Assembly (NCBI RefSeq): GCF_021183625.1
Contig: NZ_CP089214.1
Span: 2,480,001-2,544,000, forward strand
Length of the DNA stretch: 64,000 nt
Direction: 5' to 3'
Origin: Nocardia asteroides
GTDB taxonomy: Bacteria > Actinomycetota > Actinomycetes > Mycobacteriales > Mycobacteriaceae
Of the stretch, positions 46,439 to 56,021 are shown one piece after another (position 1 is the first letter of the stretch; every line of letters begins with the position of its first letter). Below the pieces are notes generated by a model that was not told where the DNA came from, did no database searches, and saw only the letters and a list, made by a program, of their open reading frames with translations. The position numbers were made by a program, and so were the translations under genes.

Positions 46439-47221
46439 ATGGCTCCGGATCCCGCCCCCGCCCGCGACGACCTGCTCACCGCCGTGCTGGCCTCACCCGC
46501 CGCGGTGGCGGCGAAGGACCGGGCCGGGTGGCTCGCCCTGTTCACGCCGGAGGCGGTGGTGGAGGATCCGGTCGGCTCGCGCCCGCACGTCGGGCTCGCG
46601 GCGATCGGCCGCTTCCACGACACCTTCATCGCGCCGAACACCATCACCTTCCAGCCGGACGCCGACATCGTCACCGGCCGGACCGTGCTGCGCGACTTGG
46701 CGATCACCATCCGGATGTCGACCGGCGCCACCGTCCGGGTGCCCATGCACCTGCGCTACGACCTCGTGCGGCACCAGGATTCCTGGCGCATCGCGCACCT
46801 CGCCGCGCACTGGGAGTTCACGCCGATGGTGCTGCGGTTGCTCGGCACCGGGCCGCGCGGGCTCGGCGCGGGGACGCTGCTCGGCGGGCAGCTGCTCACC
46901 AACCTCGGCCCCGGCGGCGCGCTCGGCATGCTCGGCGCGGTGCGCGGAGTCGGGGCGCGCGGGCGGCGCAGCGCGGAGCGGGTGCTGCGCGGCGCAGCCG
47001 ACGGGGAGGCCGCGGAGCTGGCCGGGGTGGCGACCGAGCTGCCCTCCGGACGCGTGCGGCCCGCCGACTTCGCGGCGTACCTGCGCGGGGCCACGGTGTC
47101 GAAGGTGCTCGCCGCGGGCCGGACCGTGACCGCATCGGTCCGGCTCGGCGACCGCCCGGCCGTCGCGGTCGCGGAGTTCACCGGCCGCCGCGTCGCGCGG
47201 CTCCGGCTGATCGCCGAGTAG
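46439..47221 (+). CDS. NTF2/ketosteroid-isomerase-like protein
   Basis: 260 residues. The N-terminal 135 residues show the NTF2-like cone fold: a first helix pair (LTAVLASPAAVAAKDRAGWLALFTPEAVVEDPVG), the strand VPMHLRYDLVRHQDSWRIAHLAAHWEF, and an acidic pocket. The C-terminal half contains Gly-rich helices and a second smaller alpha/beta part ending in VAVAEFTGRRVARLRLIAE. Such folds include steroid isomerases; a KstR-type site directly upstream supports a sterol-related role (inference). The gene is convergent with the AurF-like gene. Confidence 0.72.
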   Translation: MAPDPAPARDDLLTAVLASPAAVAAKDRAGWLALFTPEAVVEDPVGSRPHVGLAAIGRFHDTFIAPNTITFQPDADIVTGRTVLRDLAITIRMSTGATVRVPMHLRYDLVRHQDSWRIAHLAAHWEFTPMVLRLLGTGPRGLGAGTLLGGQLLTNLGPGGALGMLGAVRGVGARGRRSAERVLRGAADGEAAELAGVATELPSGRVRPADFAAYLRGATVSKVLAAGRTVTASVRLGDRPAVAVAEFTGRRVARLRLIAE

Positions 47222-47226
47222 CGGGC

Positions 47227-48213
47227 TCAGGCGACGGCGTGCCTGGACCGCGCGGGCTCCGAGCGGTACCTGGCCCGCGGCCCGTCGATCCCGAGCGCGC
47301 GCCAGAGCCGCCTGGTGACCGGGGTCATCAGCCCGAGGTCGTCGGCGAGCGCGCGGACGTCGGTGAAATACCCGGCGAGAATCCCCTTGGCCTGCGGCGA
47401 CCGCCAGAACGCCTCGCGGAACACCGCGTCCGGGATGTCGAACTCGCGGGCGAAGGAGCGCGGCGGCACCATGATCTCGCCGGCCAGCCACCGCATGGCG
47501 AGCGGGAAGGCGAGCCCGCAGACGGTGGTCGTGACCGGCCCCAGCTTCGGCACCTTGGCCTTGAGGAACTCGTTCGCGAAGGAGATGTGCCGCGCCTCCT
47601 CGGCGATGTGGATCTCCATCGTGCGCAGCACGGCGGGCGGCAGCTCGGCCCCGCGCCGGATCAGCGCCTTCTGGTAGTGGTCGATCGGCTCCTCGCCGCC
47701 GAGAATGCCGATGAAGAGCACCACGTGCGCGTACCCGCCCGCGACACCGATCAGCGGAGCCAGCTTCCGGAAGAGCGGCCGCATGCCGGGCACATCCACC
47801 CCGACGCGGTTCACCAGCTCCTGGAACATCTGGATGTGGTTGCACTCCTCGGTCATCTCGTGCATGCAGTAGCGGAATTCCGGAGCGCCGTTCGGCAGCT
47901 TCATCGCGTACTGCATCATGCCGCGGATCAGGACGCTCTCGAAGGCGGCGCCGACCTTGATGGCGTTCACCATCCGCCACTTGCCGATCTCGATCTGCCG
48001 CTCCCGCGGCAGGCTCCGGTACCAGGCGGTGGCGCCGAGCGGGTCCAGCTCCGGGATGAGGATCCAGCGCGGGTCGTCCGGGTCGATGGCGAACTCCGGG
48101 GAGTCCCAGGCGATGTCCAGGTAGGGGTCGAACTTCCGGTGCACGGAGCCCTCGGAGAGGGTGCGCACCATGTCGCGGTAGGCATCGGTCGAGCCTGAAG
48201 TGGACAGCGTCAT
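47227..48213 (-). CDS. AurF-like diiron oxygenase
   Basis: 328 residues. Iron-binding motifs are AFESVLIRGMMQYAM, MTEECNHIQMFQELV and HIAEEARHISFANEFL: the EExxH pairs of AurF/CmlI-type diiron N-oxygenases. These enzymes oxidise aromatic amines or other N-groups; the substrate is unknown here. A good ribosome site (GAGGAG) precedes the ATG. It reads as a single gene convergent with the NTF2-like gene. Confidence 0.85.
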   Translation of the reverse strand: MTLSTSGSTDAYRDMVRTLSEGSVHRKFDPYLDIAWDSPEFAIDPDDPRWILIPELDPLGATAWYRSLPRERQIEIGKWRMVNAIKVGAAFESVLIRGMMQYAMKLPNGAPEFRYCMHEMTEECNHIQMFQELVNRVGVDVPGMRPLFRKLAPLIGVAGGYAHVVLFIGILGGEEPIDHYQKALIRRGAELPPAVLRTMEIHIAEEARHISFANEFLKAKVPKLGPVTTTVCGLAFPLAMRWLAGEIMVPPRSFAREFDIPDAVFREAFWRSPQAKGILAGYFTDVRALADDLGLMTPVTRRLWRALGIDGPRARYRSEPARSRHAVA

Positions 48214-48334
48214 CGGTGTCTCCTCACGTAGGCGGTGTGATCCGCCGCACCCTCCAATTTAGCGAAACTCACGGTATCAGTAAACAGCTCCATGAAGATA
48301 CCGACCGGTTTGCTGAATGGGCTAGGATTCGAAC

Positions 48335-48733
48335 ATGAGTTCGACGGACGACGAGCTACCAGCGGCCGGACCCGACCGAACCACCCCGCGCGCGCGGCCG
48401 ATACCGCGCACCGAGGGCACCGTCCCCGAGCTGCGCTTCCCCAGCGCGACCGGGCACTACTACCGCACAGCGACCTATCCGCCGCGCCCGGTCTGGGTGC
48501 GGTTGGACGCCATCCTGATCCGCGACCCCGGCACCCCGAAGCACGTGAACGGCGCCGGGGTGGAGATGAACGGCGAGTGCGCGGGCACGCTCACGCACTG
48601 GGTGCCGACGGTGGACGGCTTCTGGCTCGGCCGGGTCTCCTACACCGTCCGCTACGCCGACGGCCGCCCGCCGCTGCACGTGCGCGACCAGCTGGTCCCC
48701 GCCTACGCGCTGCGCCCGCGCGACCTCGGCTGA
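48335..48733 (+). CDS. Conserved hypothetical protein, 132 aa
   Basis: After a disordered, Pro/Arg-rich N-terminus, a compact beta-rich part follows (GHYYRTATYPPRPVWVRLDAILIRDPGTP, FWLGRVSYTVRYADGRPPLHVRDQLVPAYALRPR). The VWVRLDAILI and DQLVPAYALRPR segments look like conserved core strands. No signal peptide or membrane segment. Its C-terminal part lies opposite the tail of the minus-strand gene at 48591-49010. Family unknown to me. Confidence 0.6.
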   Translation: MSSTDDELPAAGPDRTTPRARPIPRTEGTVPELRFPSATGHYYRTATYPPRPVWVRLDAILIRDPGTPKHVNGAGVEMNGECAGTLTHWVPTVDGFWLGRVSYTVRYADGRPPLHVRDQLVPAYALRPRDLG

Positions 48734-49010
48734 GACGCGCCCCCGCGCCATCCTCGTGGGTGAGCACGCAGGACACCGGCGAGCCGTCGGCCGCGCCCGC
48801 CACACACTCCGCGAAGAACTCGCGTGCGGTGCCCCCGGGCGTGGCGGCCCGCCAGGCGTCGGCGGCGCGCTTGCCGTCCCAGAACCAGCCGTCGAACATG
48901 GCGTCCGGGTCGGCGATCGCCGCGGGCGCCGGGATCGGGGTGTCGAGCCGGCGCTCGAAGCTCTCCCTTGGCATCGGGATACGGGTGGTCAGCAGGAAGC
49001 TGCCCGACAC
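48591..49010 (-). CDS. Hypothetical protein, antisense-overlapping tail
   Basis: A GTG at 49010 has AGGAGA at four to five bases upstream. The first 90 residues look authentic: SGSFLLTTRIPMPRESFERR, IADPDAMFDGWFWDGKRAADAWRAA, CVLTHEDGAG. The last 45 residues are low-complexity Arg/Gly/Ala and lie opposite the coding end of the plus-strand gene at 48335-48733, so either the genes overlap, or a frame error or early stop shortens this one. A terminator hairpin of the OYE gene lies just upstream. Function unknown. Confidence 0.5.
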   Translation of the reverse strand: MSGSFLLTTRIPMPRESFERRLDTPIPAPAAIADPDAMFDGWFWDGKRAADAWRAATPGGTAREFFAECVAGAADGSPVSCVLTHEDGAGARLSRGRAGAARRRGPAGRARAAAGGRRRSGRCRRPGRARSRPPSAPSA

Positions 49011-49032
49011 GGGGTCTCCTCGCACGCGAAAC

Positions 49033-49062
49033 GCCGGAGCCGGAACGGTTTCCGGCTCCGGC
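49033..49062 (-). terminator. Terminator of the OYE gene
   Basis: Perfect 13-bp stem (arms 49033-49045 and 49050-49062, GCCGGAGCCGGAA) with a four-base loop, 24 bases after the stop of the Old Yellow Enzyme gene. Confidence 0.8.
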
Positions 49063-49086
49063 GAGGGAGCGTAGCAAGGGCGGGTG

Positions 49087-50163
49087 TCAGACTCCGGCGA
49101 GGAACGGGTAGTCGGTGTACCCCTCGGCGCCGTCGGTATAGAAGAACTCGGGGCGCAGCGGGTTCTCCGTGTGCGCGCCGCGCCAGCGCTCCGCGAGGTC
49201 GGGGTTGGCGATGAGCGCACGGCCCACCGCGACGGCGTCGGCGTGCGAGTCCTCGATCAGGGCGAGCGCCTCCTCCCGGCTGGTCGGCGCGGCGAAGCCG
49301 CTGTTGCCGATGATCGGCCCGGCGAACCGCTCGCGCAGCTCGCGCACCAGCTCGCCCGCGGGCTCGGCGTGCAGCACCGAGAGGTAGGCGAGGCCGAGCG
49401 GGCGCACCCGGTCGAGCAGCGCGCCGTAGGTGGCGCGGACGTCGGCGCGGTCGGCCTCGAAGGCGTCCTGGATATTGTGCTCCGGCGAGATGCGCAGCCC
49501 GACCCGCCCGGCGCCGATCTCCGCGGCCACCGCCTCGACCACCTCGGCGACGAAGCGCGCCCGGTTCTCCGGCGCGCCGCCGTAGCCGTCGGCGCGCCGG
49601 TTCGCGGCCGGGCTGAGGAACTCGTGCAGCAGGTAGCCGTTGGCGCCGTGCACCTCGATGCCGTCCAGCCCGGCCTCGACGGCCCGGCGCGCGGCCGCGA
49701 CGAAGTCGTCCCGGACGGCGTGCGCCTGCGCCACGGTCAGCTCGGCCGGCACCGGGTAGGGGTGCTTGCCGGACGGCGTGCGGGCGACGCCGTCGATGGC
49801 GATCGCGCTCGGCGCGGTGATCGGCCCGCCGCCGTTGATCTCCGGGTGCGACACCCGGCCCGCGTGCATGACCTGCAGCACGATCCGCCCACCGCGCGCG
49901 TGCACCCCCTCCGCGACCCGGCGCCAGCCCGCCACCTGGGCGTCGGTGACGATGCCAGGCTGCCCGACGAAGGCCTGCGCGTCGCGCGAGCTGTAGGTGC
50001 CCTCTGTGATGATCAGCCCGGCGCCCGCCCGCTGCACGTAGTACTCGGCGACCAGCTCGCCGGGGATGCCGTCCGGCCCGGAGCGGCCGCGGGTGAGCGG
50101 CGCCATGACCAGGCGGTTGGCGAGTTGCAGGTCGCCGAGGGTGACAGGGGTGAACAAGTCCAT
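49087..50163 (-). CDS. Old Yellow Enzyme family NADH:flavin oxidoreductase
   Basis: 358 residues from ATG 50163 (a TTG at 50175 adds four). FMN-binding TIM barrel signatures: NRLVMAPLTRGRS, IVLQVMHAGRVSHPEING, AVEAGLDGIEVHGANGYLLHEFLSPAANRRADGYGG, LRISPEHNI, and phosphate-binding ADAVAVGRALIANPDLAERW. Proteins of this type reduce activated C=C bonds of enals, nitroalkenes or quinones. The C-terminal FFYTDGAEGYTDYPFL is typical of the NemA/XenB group. Expressed alone, with a terminator after it. Confidence 0.92.
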   Translation of the reverse strand: MDLFTPVTLGDLQLANRLVMAPLTRGRSGPDGIPGELVAEYYVQRAGAGLIITEGTYSSRDAQAFVGQPGIVTDAQVAGWRRVAEGVHARGGRIVLQVMHAGRVSHPEINGGGPITAPSAIAIDGVARTPSGKHPYPVPAELTVAQAHAVRDDFVAAARRAVEAGLDGIEVHGANGYLLHEFLSPAANRRADGYGGAPENRARFVAEVVEAVAAEIGAGRVGLRISPEHNIQDAFEADRADVRATYGALLDRVRPLGLAYLSVLHAEPAGELVRELRERFAGPIIGNSGFAAPTSREEALALIEDSHADAVAVGRALIANPDLAERWRGAHTENPLRPEFFYTDGAEGYTDYPFLAGV

Positions 50164-50224
50164 GCCTGGACGCAACCGCCCGGCCGCCGGAGGGATTCCG
50201 GGGGCCGGGCGGTTGCGAGAAGGG

Positions 50225-50800
50225 TCACTGCGGGCAGTTGACCACGTACTGCCAGTGCGTGCTGTCGCCGCCGGTGACCCGGACGGTCACCGAGGACGCG
50301 GCGCCGGCGGGCAGCGTGATCCGCGCCGAGCCGTTGCCCTCGTTGATGCTGTCGCCGATCCAGCCGGTGGTGTGCACCAGGGCGCCCTCGTAGAAGACGT
50401 CGATCAGGTCGGGGACGCTCTCGGTGTCGTAGCCGAGCACGAACGAGGTGGGGCCGCTCCGGCCGAGCTCGTGCCGCGTGGTGGTGACCCCGTCGGTGCC
50501 GGACTGCGTCGACTGGTTGCACTGCTGGGTCTGCACGCCCCCACCACCACCCCCCGACCCGGTGTCCGGCAGCCCGAGCCCCAGCCCCAGCCCGTCCAGC
50601 ACCGCGCTGCCGCTGTCCAGGACGCCGCTCCCGCTGTTCAGGATCCCGCTCCCGGTATCGATCACCCCGCCCGCGCTTCCGGTGTCGATTCCCGCACTCC
50701 CCGACGGCTGCGCCGACACCCCGGCGGCACCACCGGCCGTGACCAGCGCCGCCAGCGCGCCGACCACGGCGACCCGTCGAATCCCGTTCCTACCCAACAC
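50225..50800 (-). CDS. Secreted protein with Gly-Ser repeat segment
   Basis: 191 residues from a GTG preceded by GGAGGG. A signal peptide covers about residues 1-31 (cleavage after GVSAQ). A segment of about 45 residues repeats a DTGS/LDSGS-like unit (IDTGSAGGVIDTGSGILNSG) followed by a Gly run. The C-terminal 100 residues form a beta-rich domain (SFVLGYDTESVPDLIDVFYEG, SARITLPAGAASSVTVRVTGG) with one Cys pair. The repeat resembles low-complexity spacers of mycobacterial surface proteins. Function unknown. Confidence 0.65.
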   Translation of the reverse strand: MLGRNGIRRVAVVGALAALVTAGGAAGVSAQPSGSAGIDTGSAGGVIDTGSGILNSGSGVLDSGSAVLDGLGLGLGLPDTGSGGGGGGVQTQQCNQSTQSGTDGVTTTRHELGRSGPTSFVLGYDTESVPDLIDVFYEGALVHTTGWIGDSINEGNGSARITLPAGAASSVTVRVTGGDSTHWQYVVNCPQ

Positions 50801-50916
50801 TGTTCCCTCCGCGGTTCCGGTTCGTCCTCTCCCGGATCAGACTTCCACCGCCGCCGGGTGTCCGATATCTACTGTTCGGGCGACAGCCGTTCGGCCGACG
50901 CGGTTATCGTCGAGGG

Positions 50917-51084
50917 ATGGGTGTCATAGGCGAGATGTTCCCCGGCGGCAAGCTGCAGGACGAGTCCGGGCAGTCCGGCGACGGCCAGTCCCATCGGCCC
51001 GCCGTCGAGCTGGACCTGGATTCCGGCGTCGTGCGGCTGACGGCGCCGCGGCGCGACGACGCGGACGGCGATACCGAGCAGTAG
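50917..51084 (+). CDS. Small DUF6191-like protein, 55 aa
   Basis: An ATG at 50917 with CGAGGG directly before it opens a 55-codon frame ending at 51084. The protein begins MGVIGEMFPGGKLQDESGQ, contains VELDLDSGVVRL and ends in a charged tail with TAPRRDD. I associate this pattern with the short actinobacterial DUF6191 family. A perfect terminator hairpin follows 13 bases later. Function unknown. Confidence 0.65.
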   Translation: MGVIGEMFPGGKLQDESGQSGDGQSHRPAVELDLDSGVVRLTAPRRDDADGDTEQ

Positions 51085-51097
51085 CCGGAGACGAAAA

Positions 51098-51126
51098 CGG
51101 CCCCCGGAGAAATTCTCCGGGGGCCG
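51098..51126. terminator. Bidirectional terminator (DUF6191-like gene and tRNA)
   Basis: A perfect inverted repeat, arms 51098-51111 and 51113-51126 (CGGCCCCCGGAGAA), preceded by GAAAA on the plus strand. It separates the small plus-strand gene from the convergent initiator tRNA. Confidence 0.8.
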
Positions 51127-51136
51127 ATCCCACTAG

Positions 51137-51210
51137 TAGCGGGGACAGGATTTGAACCTGCGACCTCTGGGTTATGAGCCCAGCGAGCTACCGAGCTGCT
51201 CCACCCCGCG
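51137..51210 (-). tRNA. Initiator tRNA-Met (CAT)
   Basis: 74 nt without CCA. The D-arm, anticodon stem-loop CTGGGCTCATAACCCAG and T-arm AGGTTCAAATCCT are clear. Three consecutive G:C pairs at the anticodon stem and a mismatched first acceptor pair (5' CGCGGGG, 3' CCCCGCTA) mark it as the initiator. The sequence resembles the mycobacterial initiator. The 3' CCA is not encoded. Confidence 0.93.
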
Positions 51211-52190
<980 letters not shown>

Positions 52191-52198
52191 TTTCGGCG

Positions 52199-52245
52199 TA
52201 CGACAGCGGGGCCCCGTCACCTGGTGACGGGGCCCCGCTGTCGTA
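52199..52245. terminator. Bidirectional terminator after rpf
   Basis: A perfect 23-bp inverted repeat with arms 52199-52221 and 52223-52245, placed between the convergent rpf and UPF0182 genes. It is the strongest hairpin in the window. Confidence 0.88.
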
Positions 52246-52253
52246 CTACCGGG

Positions 52254-55226
52254 CTACCGGTTGGCGTCCTGGTACGCCTTGACCGCGGCCTCCAGGTCGT
52301 CCAGCGCCTGGCCGAACTGCTCGAAGTTGCCGGTGCGCATGGCCGTGCGCGCCGCCTCGATCCTGCGGTTCAGGTCGGCGGCGGCGGCATCGCGGGCCGC
52401 CGTCGACGCGGGCGGCGGCGCGGTGCCGTTGCTCGCGGGCGGTGGCGTGCTGCCCTGCGCCGGCGGCGTGGAACCACTACCGGTGCCCGGCGGCACCGTG
52501 CCCGGCTTGGTGGCCACCCCGCCCGCACCGGGCAGGATCTGGTTCAGCGCCTCCTCCAGCGTGGGGGCGTAGCCGACCTTGGGGCTGTTCGACCCCGGCT
52601 CCTTGTAGCTGACCAGCACCTTGGCCAGCTGCGGGAAGGTCGCCGACGGCGGCGCGTTGCGCGGCTCGGTGTAGAGCGGCTCGACGTAGAGGATGCCGCC
52701 CTGAGCGATCGGCAGGGTGAGCAGATTGCCGTACTTGATGTTGTTCGACGCCAGCAGCGTGCGGTCGCTCGACACCGGCGGGAACGTCGTCATCGAGTTC
52801 TGCGTCTGCTGCGGGCCCTGGGTCTGCGAGTCGGTCGGCAACCGCAGGATGGTGAACTTGCCGTAATCCTGCGGGTCCGAGTGCACCGAGATGTAGGCCG
52901 AGAGGAACTGCCGGTTGTAGCCGACCATCGCGCTGGTCAGGTTGAACACCGGCTTCCCCGTCTCCGGGTCGCCCATCAGCATGTAGTAGGGCGGGAGCGC
53001 GCCGGTGCTTCCCTCCACCGTCGGGTCGGCGGGCACCGACCAGAAGGCGTTGTTGGTGAAGAACTCGCGCGGATCGTTCACGTGGTACTTGGCGAGCATC
53101 TCGCGCTGCACCTTGAACAGGTCGGCCGGGTAGCGGAAGTGCGCGCGCAGCTCGGGGCTGATCTCGCTCTCCGGCTTGACCACGCCGGGGAAGACGCCGC
53201 GCCACGCCTGCAGCACGGGGTCGTTCGCGTCCACCTCGTAGAGCGTGACGGTGCCGTCGTAGGCGTCGACGGTCGCCTTCACCGAGTTGCGGATGTAGCT
53301 GACCTCCTCGCGCGGCAGCATCCGGCCGGTCTTCTGGTCGATGCTGTCCTCGACCGCGCCCTCGAGCGAGGTGCGCTGCGAGTAGGGGTAGGCGTCCAGC
53401 GTGGTGTAGGCGTCGACGATCCACTTGATCCGGCCGTCGACCACCGTCGGGTAGACGTCGCCGTCGGCGGTCAGCCAGGGCGCCACCTTCTCGACCCGCT
53501 CGCGCGGGTTGCGGTTGAAGATGATCTTGGAGTCCGGGCCGATCGCGCTGGAGAGCAGGATGTTGCGCTCGGCGTACTTGGCGGCGAAGGCGAGCCGGTC
53601 GAACCAGTTCCCGATCGGGACGCCGCCCGCGCCCTCGTAGGTGAACTGCGCGATGTCGCTGTCGTACTCGCGCGGGCCCTGCCCGTCCACCTGGCCGACG
53701 ATGGCGTAGTCGGCGTCGGTCTGCGAGATGAGCTCGCCGAAGTAGATGCGCGGCTGGTCGACCTCGATCAGCTGGTTCTCCTTCGGCGTGGCCAGGTCGC
53801 TGGTCACGGTGTACTCGGGGTAGCCGGTGTCGGTGCTGCCCGCGGCGGCCGCGTCCTGGGCGGGCGGGCGGTTCACCCGGTTCGCCGGGGCCGCGACGAA
53901 GCCGTCGCCGTGCGTGTAGACGGTGTGCCGGTTGATCCAGTCCGTCTGGTTGCCGGTCAGGCTGCTCGGGGTGAGCTCGCGCGCGCCGACGATGTAGTCC
54001 TGCACCTCGCCGTCGATGGTGTAGCGGTCGATGTCGAGCGGGTCGCGGAAGCCGTAGAAGTTCTTCAGCTGCTTCTGCTGGGTGAAGGTGCGGGAGAGGA
54101 TGTTCGGGTCGAGCAGCCGGATCTTCTGGATGGTCTCGACATCGGCGGGCACGTCCACCGGGTTCTTGGTGCCGTCGCCCTTGTAGTCCTGGTAGTCGAT
54201 CTTGTCGTCGGTGATGCCGTACGCCGTGCGGGTGGCGGCGATGTTCCGCTCGATGTACTCGCTCTCCTTGTCCGCCGCGTTCGGGCGCACCGAGAACTGC
54301 TCGACCAGCAGCGGGTACACCGAGCCGACCAGGATCGAGGAGAGCACGAGCAGCGCCGCGGCCATGGCGGGCACCCGCAGGTCGCGCAGCACGATGCCGG
54401 CGAAGAAGGCGATCGCGCAGATCACCGCGATGGCGAGCAGGATGAGCTTGGCCGGGAGCACCGCGTTGATGTCGGTGAACGAGCCGCCGAAGAAGGTGGG
54501 CTCCTTCCTGGCGCTGGAGAGCAGCTCGTACCGGTCGAACCAGTACGCCACCGCCTTGAGCAGCACGAAGATCCCGGCCAGCAGCGCGAGCTGCACCCTG
54601 GCGGCGGTGGTGAGCGTGCCCTCGCGGCCGCTCAGCCGCAGCCCGCCGAAGATGTAGTGCGTCACCAGGTTCGCGAAGAACGCGATCACCACGGCGACGA
54701 AGAGCCAGTTCAGCACCATCCGGTAGAACGGCAGGTCGAAGACGTAGAAGCCGACGTCGATGTGGAACTGCGGGTCCTCGGTGCCGAACGCGCCGCCGTT
54801 CAGGAAGAGCTGCAGCGTCACCCAGTTCGACTGCGCCACCAGCCCGGAGAGCAGCCCGAGCAGCACCGGGATGCCGATGCCGAAGAGCCGCAGCCTGCTC
54901 ATCACCGTGGTGCGGTACCGCGCGATCGGATCGTTCGGCCCGGCGACCGGGACGAAGACCGGCCGCGAGCGGTAGGCGAGCAGCAGCGCCAGCCAGACCA
55001 CGAGCCCGACGACGATGGCCACCGCGGCGAACAGCAGCAGCCGGCTGCGCAGCACGGTCAGGAAGACCCCCCGGTACCCCACCTCCCCGAACCACAGCCA
55101 GTTGGTATAGGTGTCGACCAGCCGGGGGCCGAGCAGCAGCAGAGCCGCGAGCACGACGGCCGCCACCAGCAGCACGCGGCTGCGTCGGGACAGTGATGGT
55201 AAGCCGGTGGGGGGCCGCATGCCCAC
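52254..55226 (-). CDS. UPF0182 family membrane protein
   Basis: 990 residues, the family's usual length. About seven hydrophobic helices fill the first 320 residues (from RVLLVAAVVLAALLLLGPRLVD onward). A large extracellular domain of about 570 residues follows, then a Pro/Gly/Ser-rich linker and a C-terminal helix (AAADLNRRIEAARTAMRTGNFEQFGQALDDLEAAVKAYQ). Rv3193c in M. tuberculosis is the homologue by position and type. Function is unknown, although the gene is conserved in actinobacteria. It is divergent from the PPA1309 gene. Confidence 0.93.
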   Translation of the reverse strand: MGMRPPTGLPSLSRRSRVLLVAAVVLAALLLLGPRLVDTYTNWLWFGEVGYRGVFLTVLRSRLLLFAAVAIVVGLVVWLALLLAYRSRPVFVPVAGPNDPIARYRTTVMSRLRLFGIGIPVLLGLLSGLVAQSNWVTLQLFLNGGAFGTEDPQFHIDVGFYVFDLPFYRMVLNWLFVAVVIAFFANLVTHYIFGGLRLSGREGTLTTAARVQLALLAGIFVLLKAVAYWFDRYELLSSARKEPTFFGGSFTDINAVLPAKLILLAIAVICAIAFFAGIVLRDLRVPAMAAALLVLSSILVGSVYPLLVEQFSVRPNAADKESEYIERNIAATRTAYGITDDKIDYQDYKGDGTKNPVDVPADVETIQKIRLLDPNILSRTFTQQKQLKNFYGFRDPLDIDRYTIDGEVQDYIVGARELTPSSLTGNQTDWINRHTVYTHGDGFVAAPANRVNRPPAQDAAAAGSTDTGYPEYTVTSDLATPKENQLIEVDQPRIYFGELISQTDADYAIVGQVDGQGPREYDSDIAQFTYEGAGGVPIGNWFDRLAFAAKYAERNILLSSAIGPDSKIIFNRNPRERVEKVAPWLTADGDVYPTVVDGRIKWIVDAYTTLDAYPYSQRTSLEGAVEDSIDQKTGRMLPREEVSYIRNSVKATVDAYDGTVTLYEVDANDPVLQAWRGVFPGVVKPESEISPELRAHFRYPADLFKVQREMLAKYHVNDPREFFTNNAFWSVPADPTVEGSTGALPPYYMLMGDPETGKPVFNLTSAMVGYNRQFLSAYISVHSDPQDYGKFTILRLPTDSQTQGPQQTQNSMTTFPPVSSDRTLLASNNIKYGNLLTLPIAQGGILYVEPLYTEPRNAPPSATFPQLAKVLVSYKEPGSNSPKVGYAPTLEEALNQILPGAGGVATKPGTVPPGTGSGSTPPAQGSTPPPASNGTAPPPASTAARDAAAADLNRRIEAARTAMRTGNFEQFGQALDDLEAAVKAYQDANR

Positions 55227-55339
55227 GATGCCACGCTCCAGGGTCCGGGTGAATGTTGTGCGCGGGCCGTTGCCGGACCGCCCGAGCCCACTCTACGGAA
55301 ATCGGACACCATGCCGGTGCCAGGGGCGAATTTGACAGG

Positions 55340-55936
55340 ATGTGCGACGTGACCGCTGACCTGCACGCCGAACTCGCCCTCGCCCGCTCCGTCCGGGAGG
55401 TCGCCGAATTCGTGGACGCCGAGGGCTGGGACCGACCGCCGCAGATCTTCGCGCTGGTACCGACCGGCGACCTGGTCGTCGCCGAACCCGGGCTCGTCGA
55501 TCAGCTGGATCAGGGCGCCGAGTACACCCCGATCGCGCAGGAGCCGTTCCCGGAGGACATCACCGGCGGGTCGTGGGCGCTCGACGAGTTCCTGGCGACC
55601 ACCACCTGGCCGCCGAGCGTGAGCGGCTGCCTGCTGGTGCAGGAGATCGTGATCCTTCCGCCCGATGCCGAGACCGCGCTGGACGAGGCGCTGGCGCCGC
55701 TGCTCGCCGACCCGGAGGCCGCGGACGAGGCGGCGCGCACCGCCGCCGCCGAGCACCCGGGGCGGCGGGAGGCCAGGCTGTTCGCCGCGGTGCTGCGCGG
55801 CGGGACGTCGCTCTGCCTGCTCCAGGTGCGCCCGGACGAGGACGCGGAGAGCGACGACTTCGGCGACCTCGACCTGCGCACCTACCCCGGCCTCGCGCCG
55901 AACGTGATCGAGGCGCTCAGGCACACGCTCGACTGA
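55340..55936 (+). CDS. PPA1309 family protein
   Basis: 198 residues from ATG 55340. Recognisable segments: ELALARSVREVAEFVDAEGWDRPPQIFALVPTGDLV, SWALDEFLATTTWPPSVSGCLLVQEIVILPP and ARLFAAVLRGGTSLCLLQVRPDED. It is a soluble alpha/beta protein of a conserved actinobacterial family called PPA1309, whose role is unknown. It is divergent from UPF0182 and precedes the convergent Lon-like gene. Confidence 0.82.
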   Translation: MCDVTADLHAELALARSVREVAEFVDAEGWDRPPQIFALVPTGDLVVAEPGLVDQLDQGAEYTPIAQEPFPEDITGGSWALDEFLATTTWPPSVSGCLLVQEIVILPPDAETALDEALAPLLADPEAADEAARTAAAEHPGRREARLFAAVLRGGTSLCLLQVRPDEDAESDDFGDLDLRTYPGLAPNVIEALRHTLD

Positions 55937-56021
55937 CGCCGGTCAGCGGCGCGGCGGGACCTCGCGGCCCGGTCGGCTCGCGGGCCGGACGCGCGGCACC
56001 CGCCGCGGCCCGGCCAGGGGC

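Noticed and set aside
52477..55095. Second minus-strand frame of 872 codons within UPF0182
   Set aside because: Shadow in another frame of a family-length UPF0182 protein.
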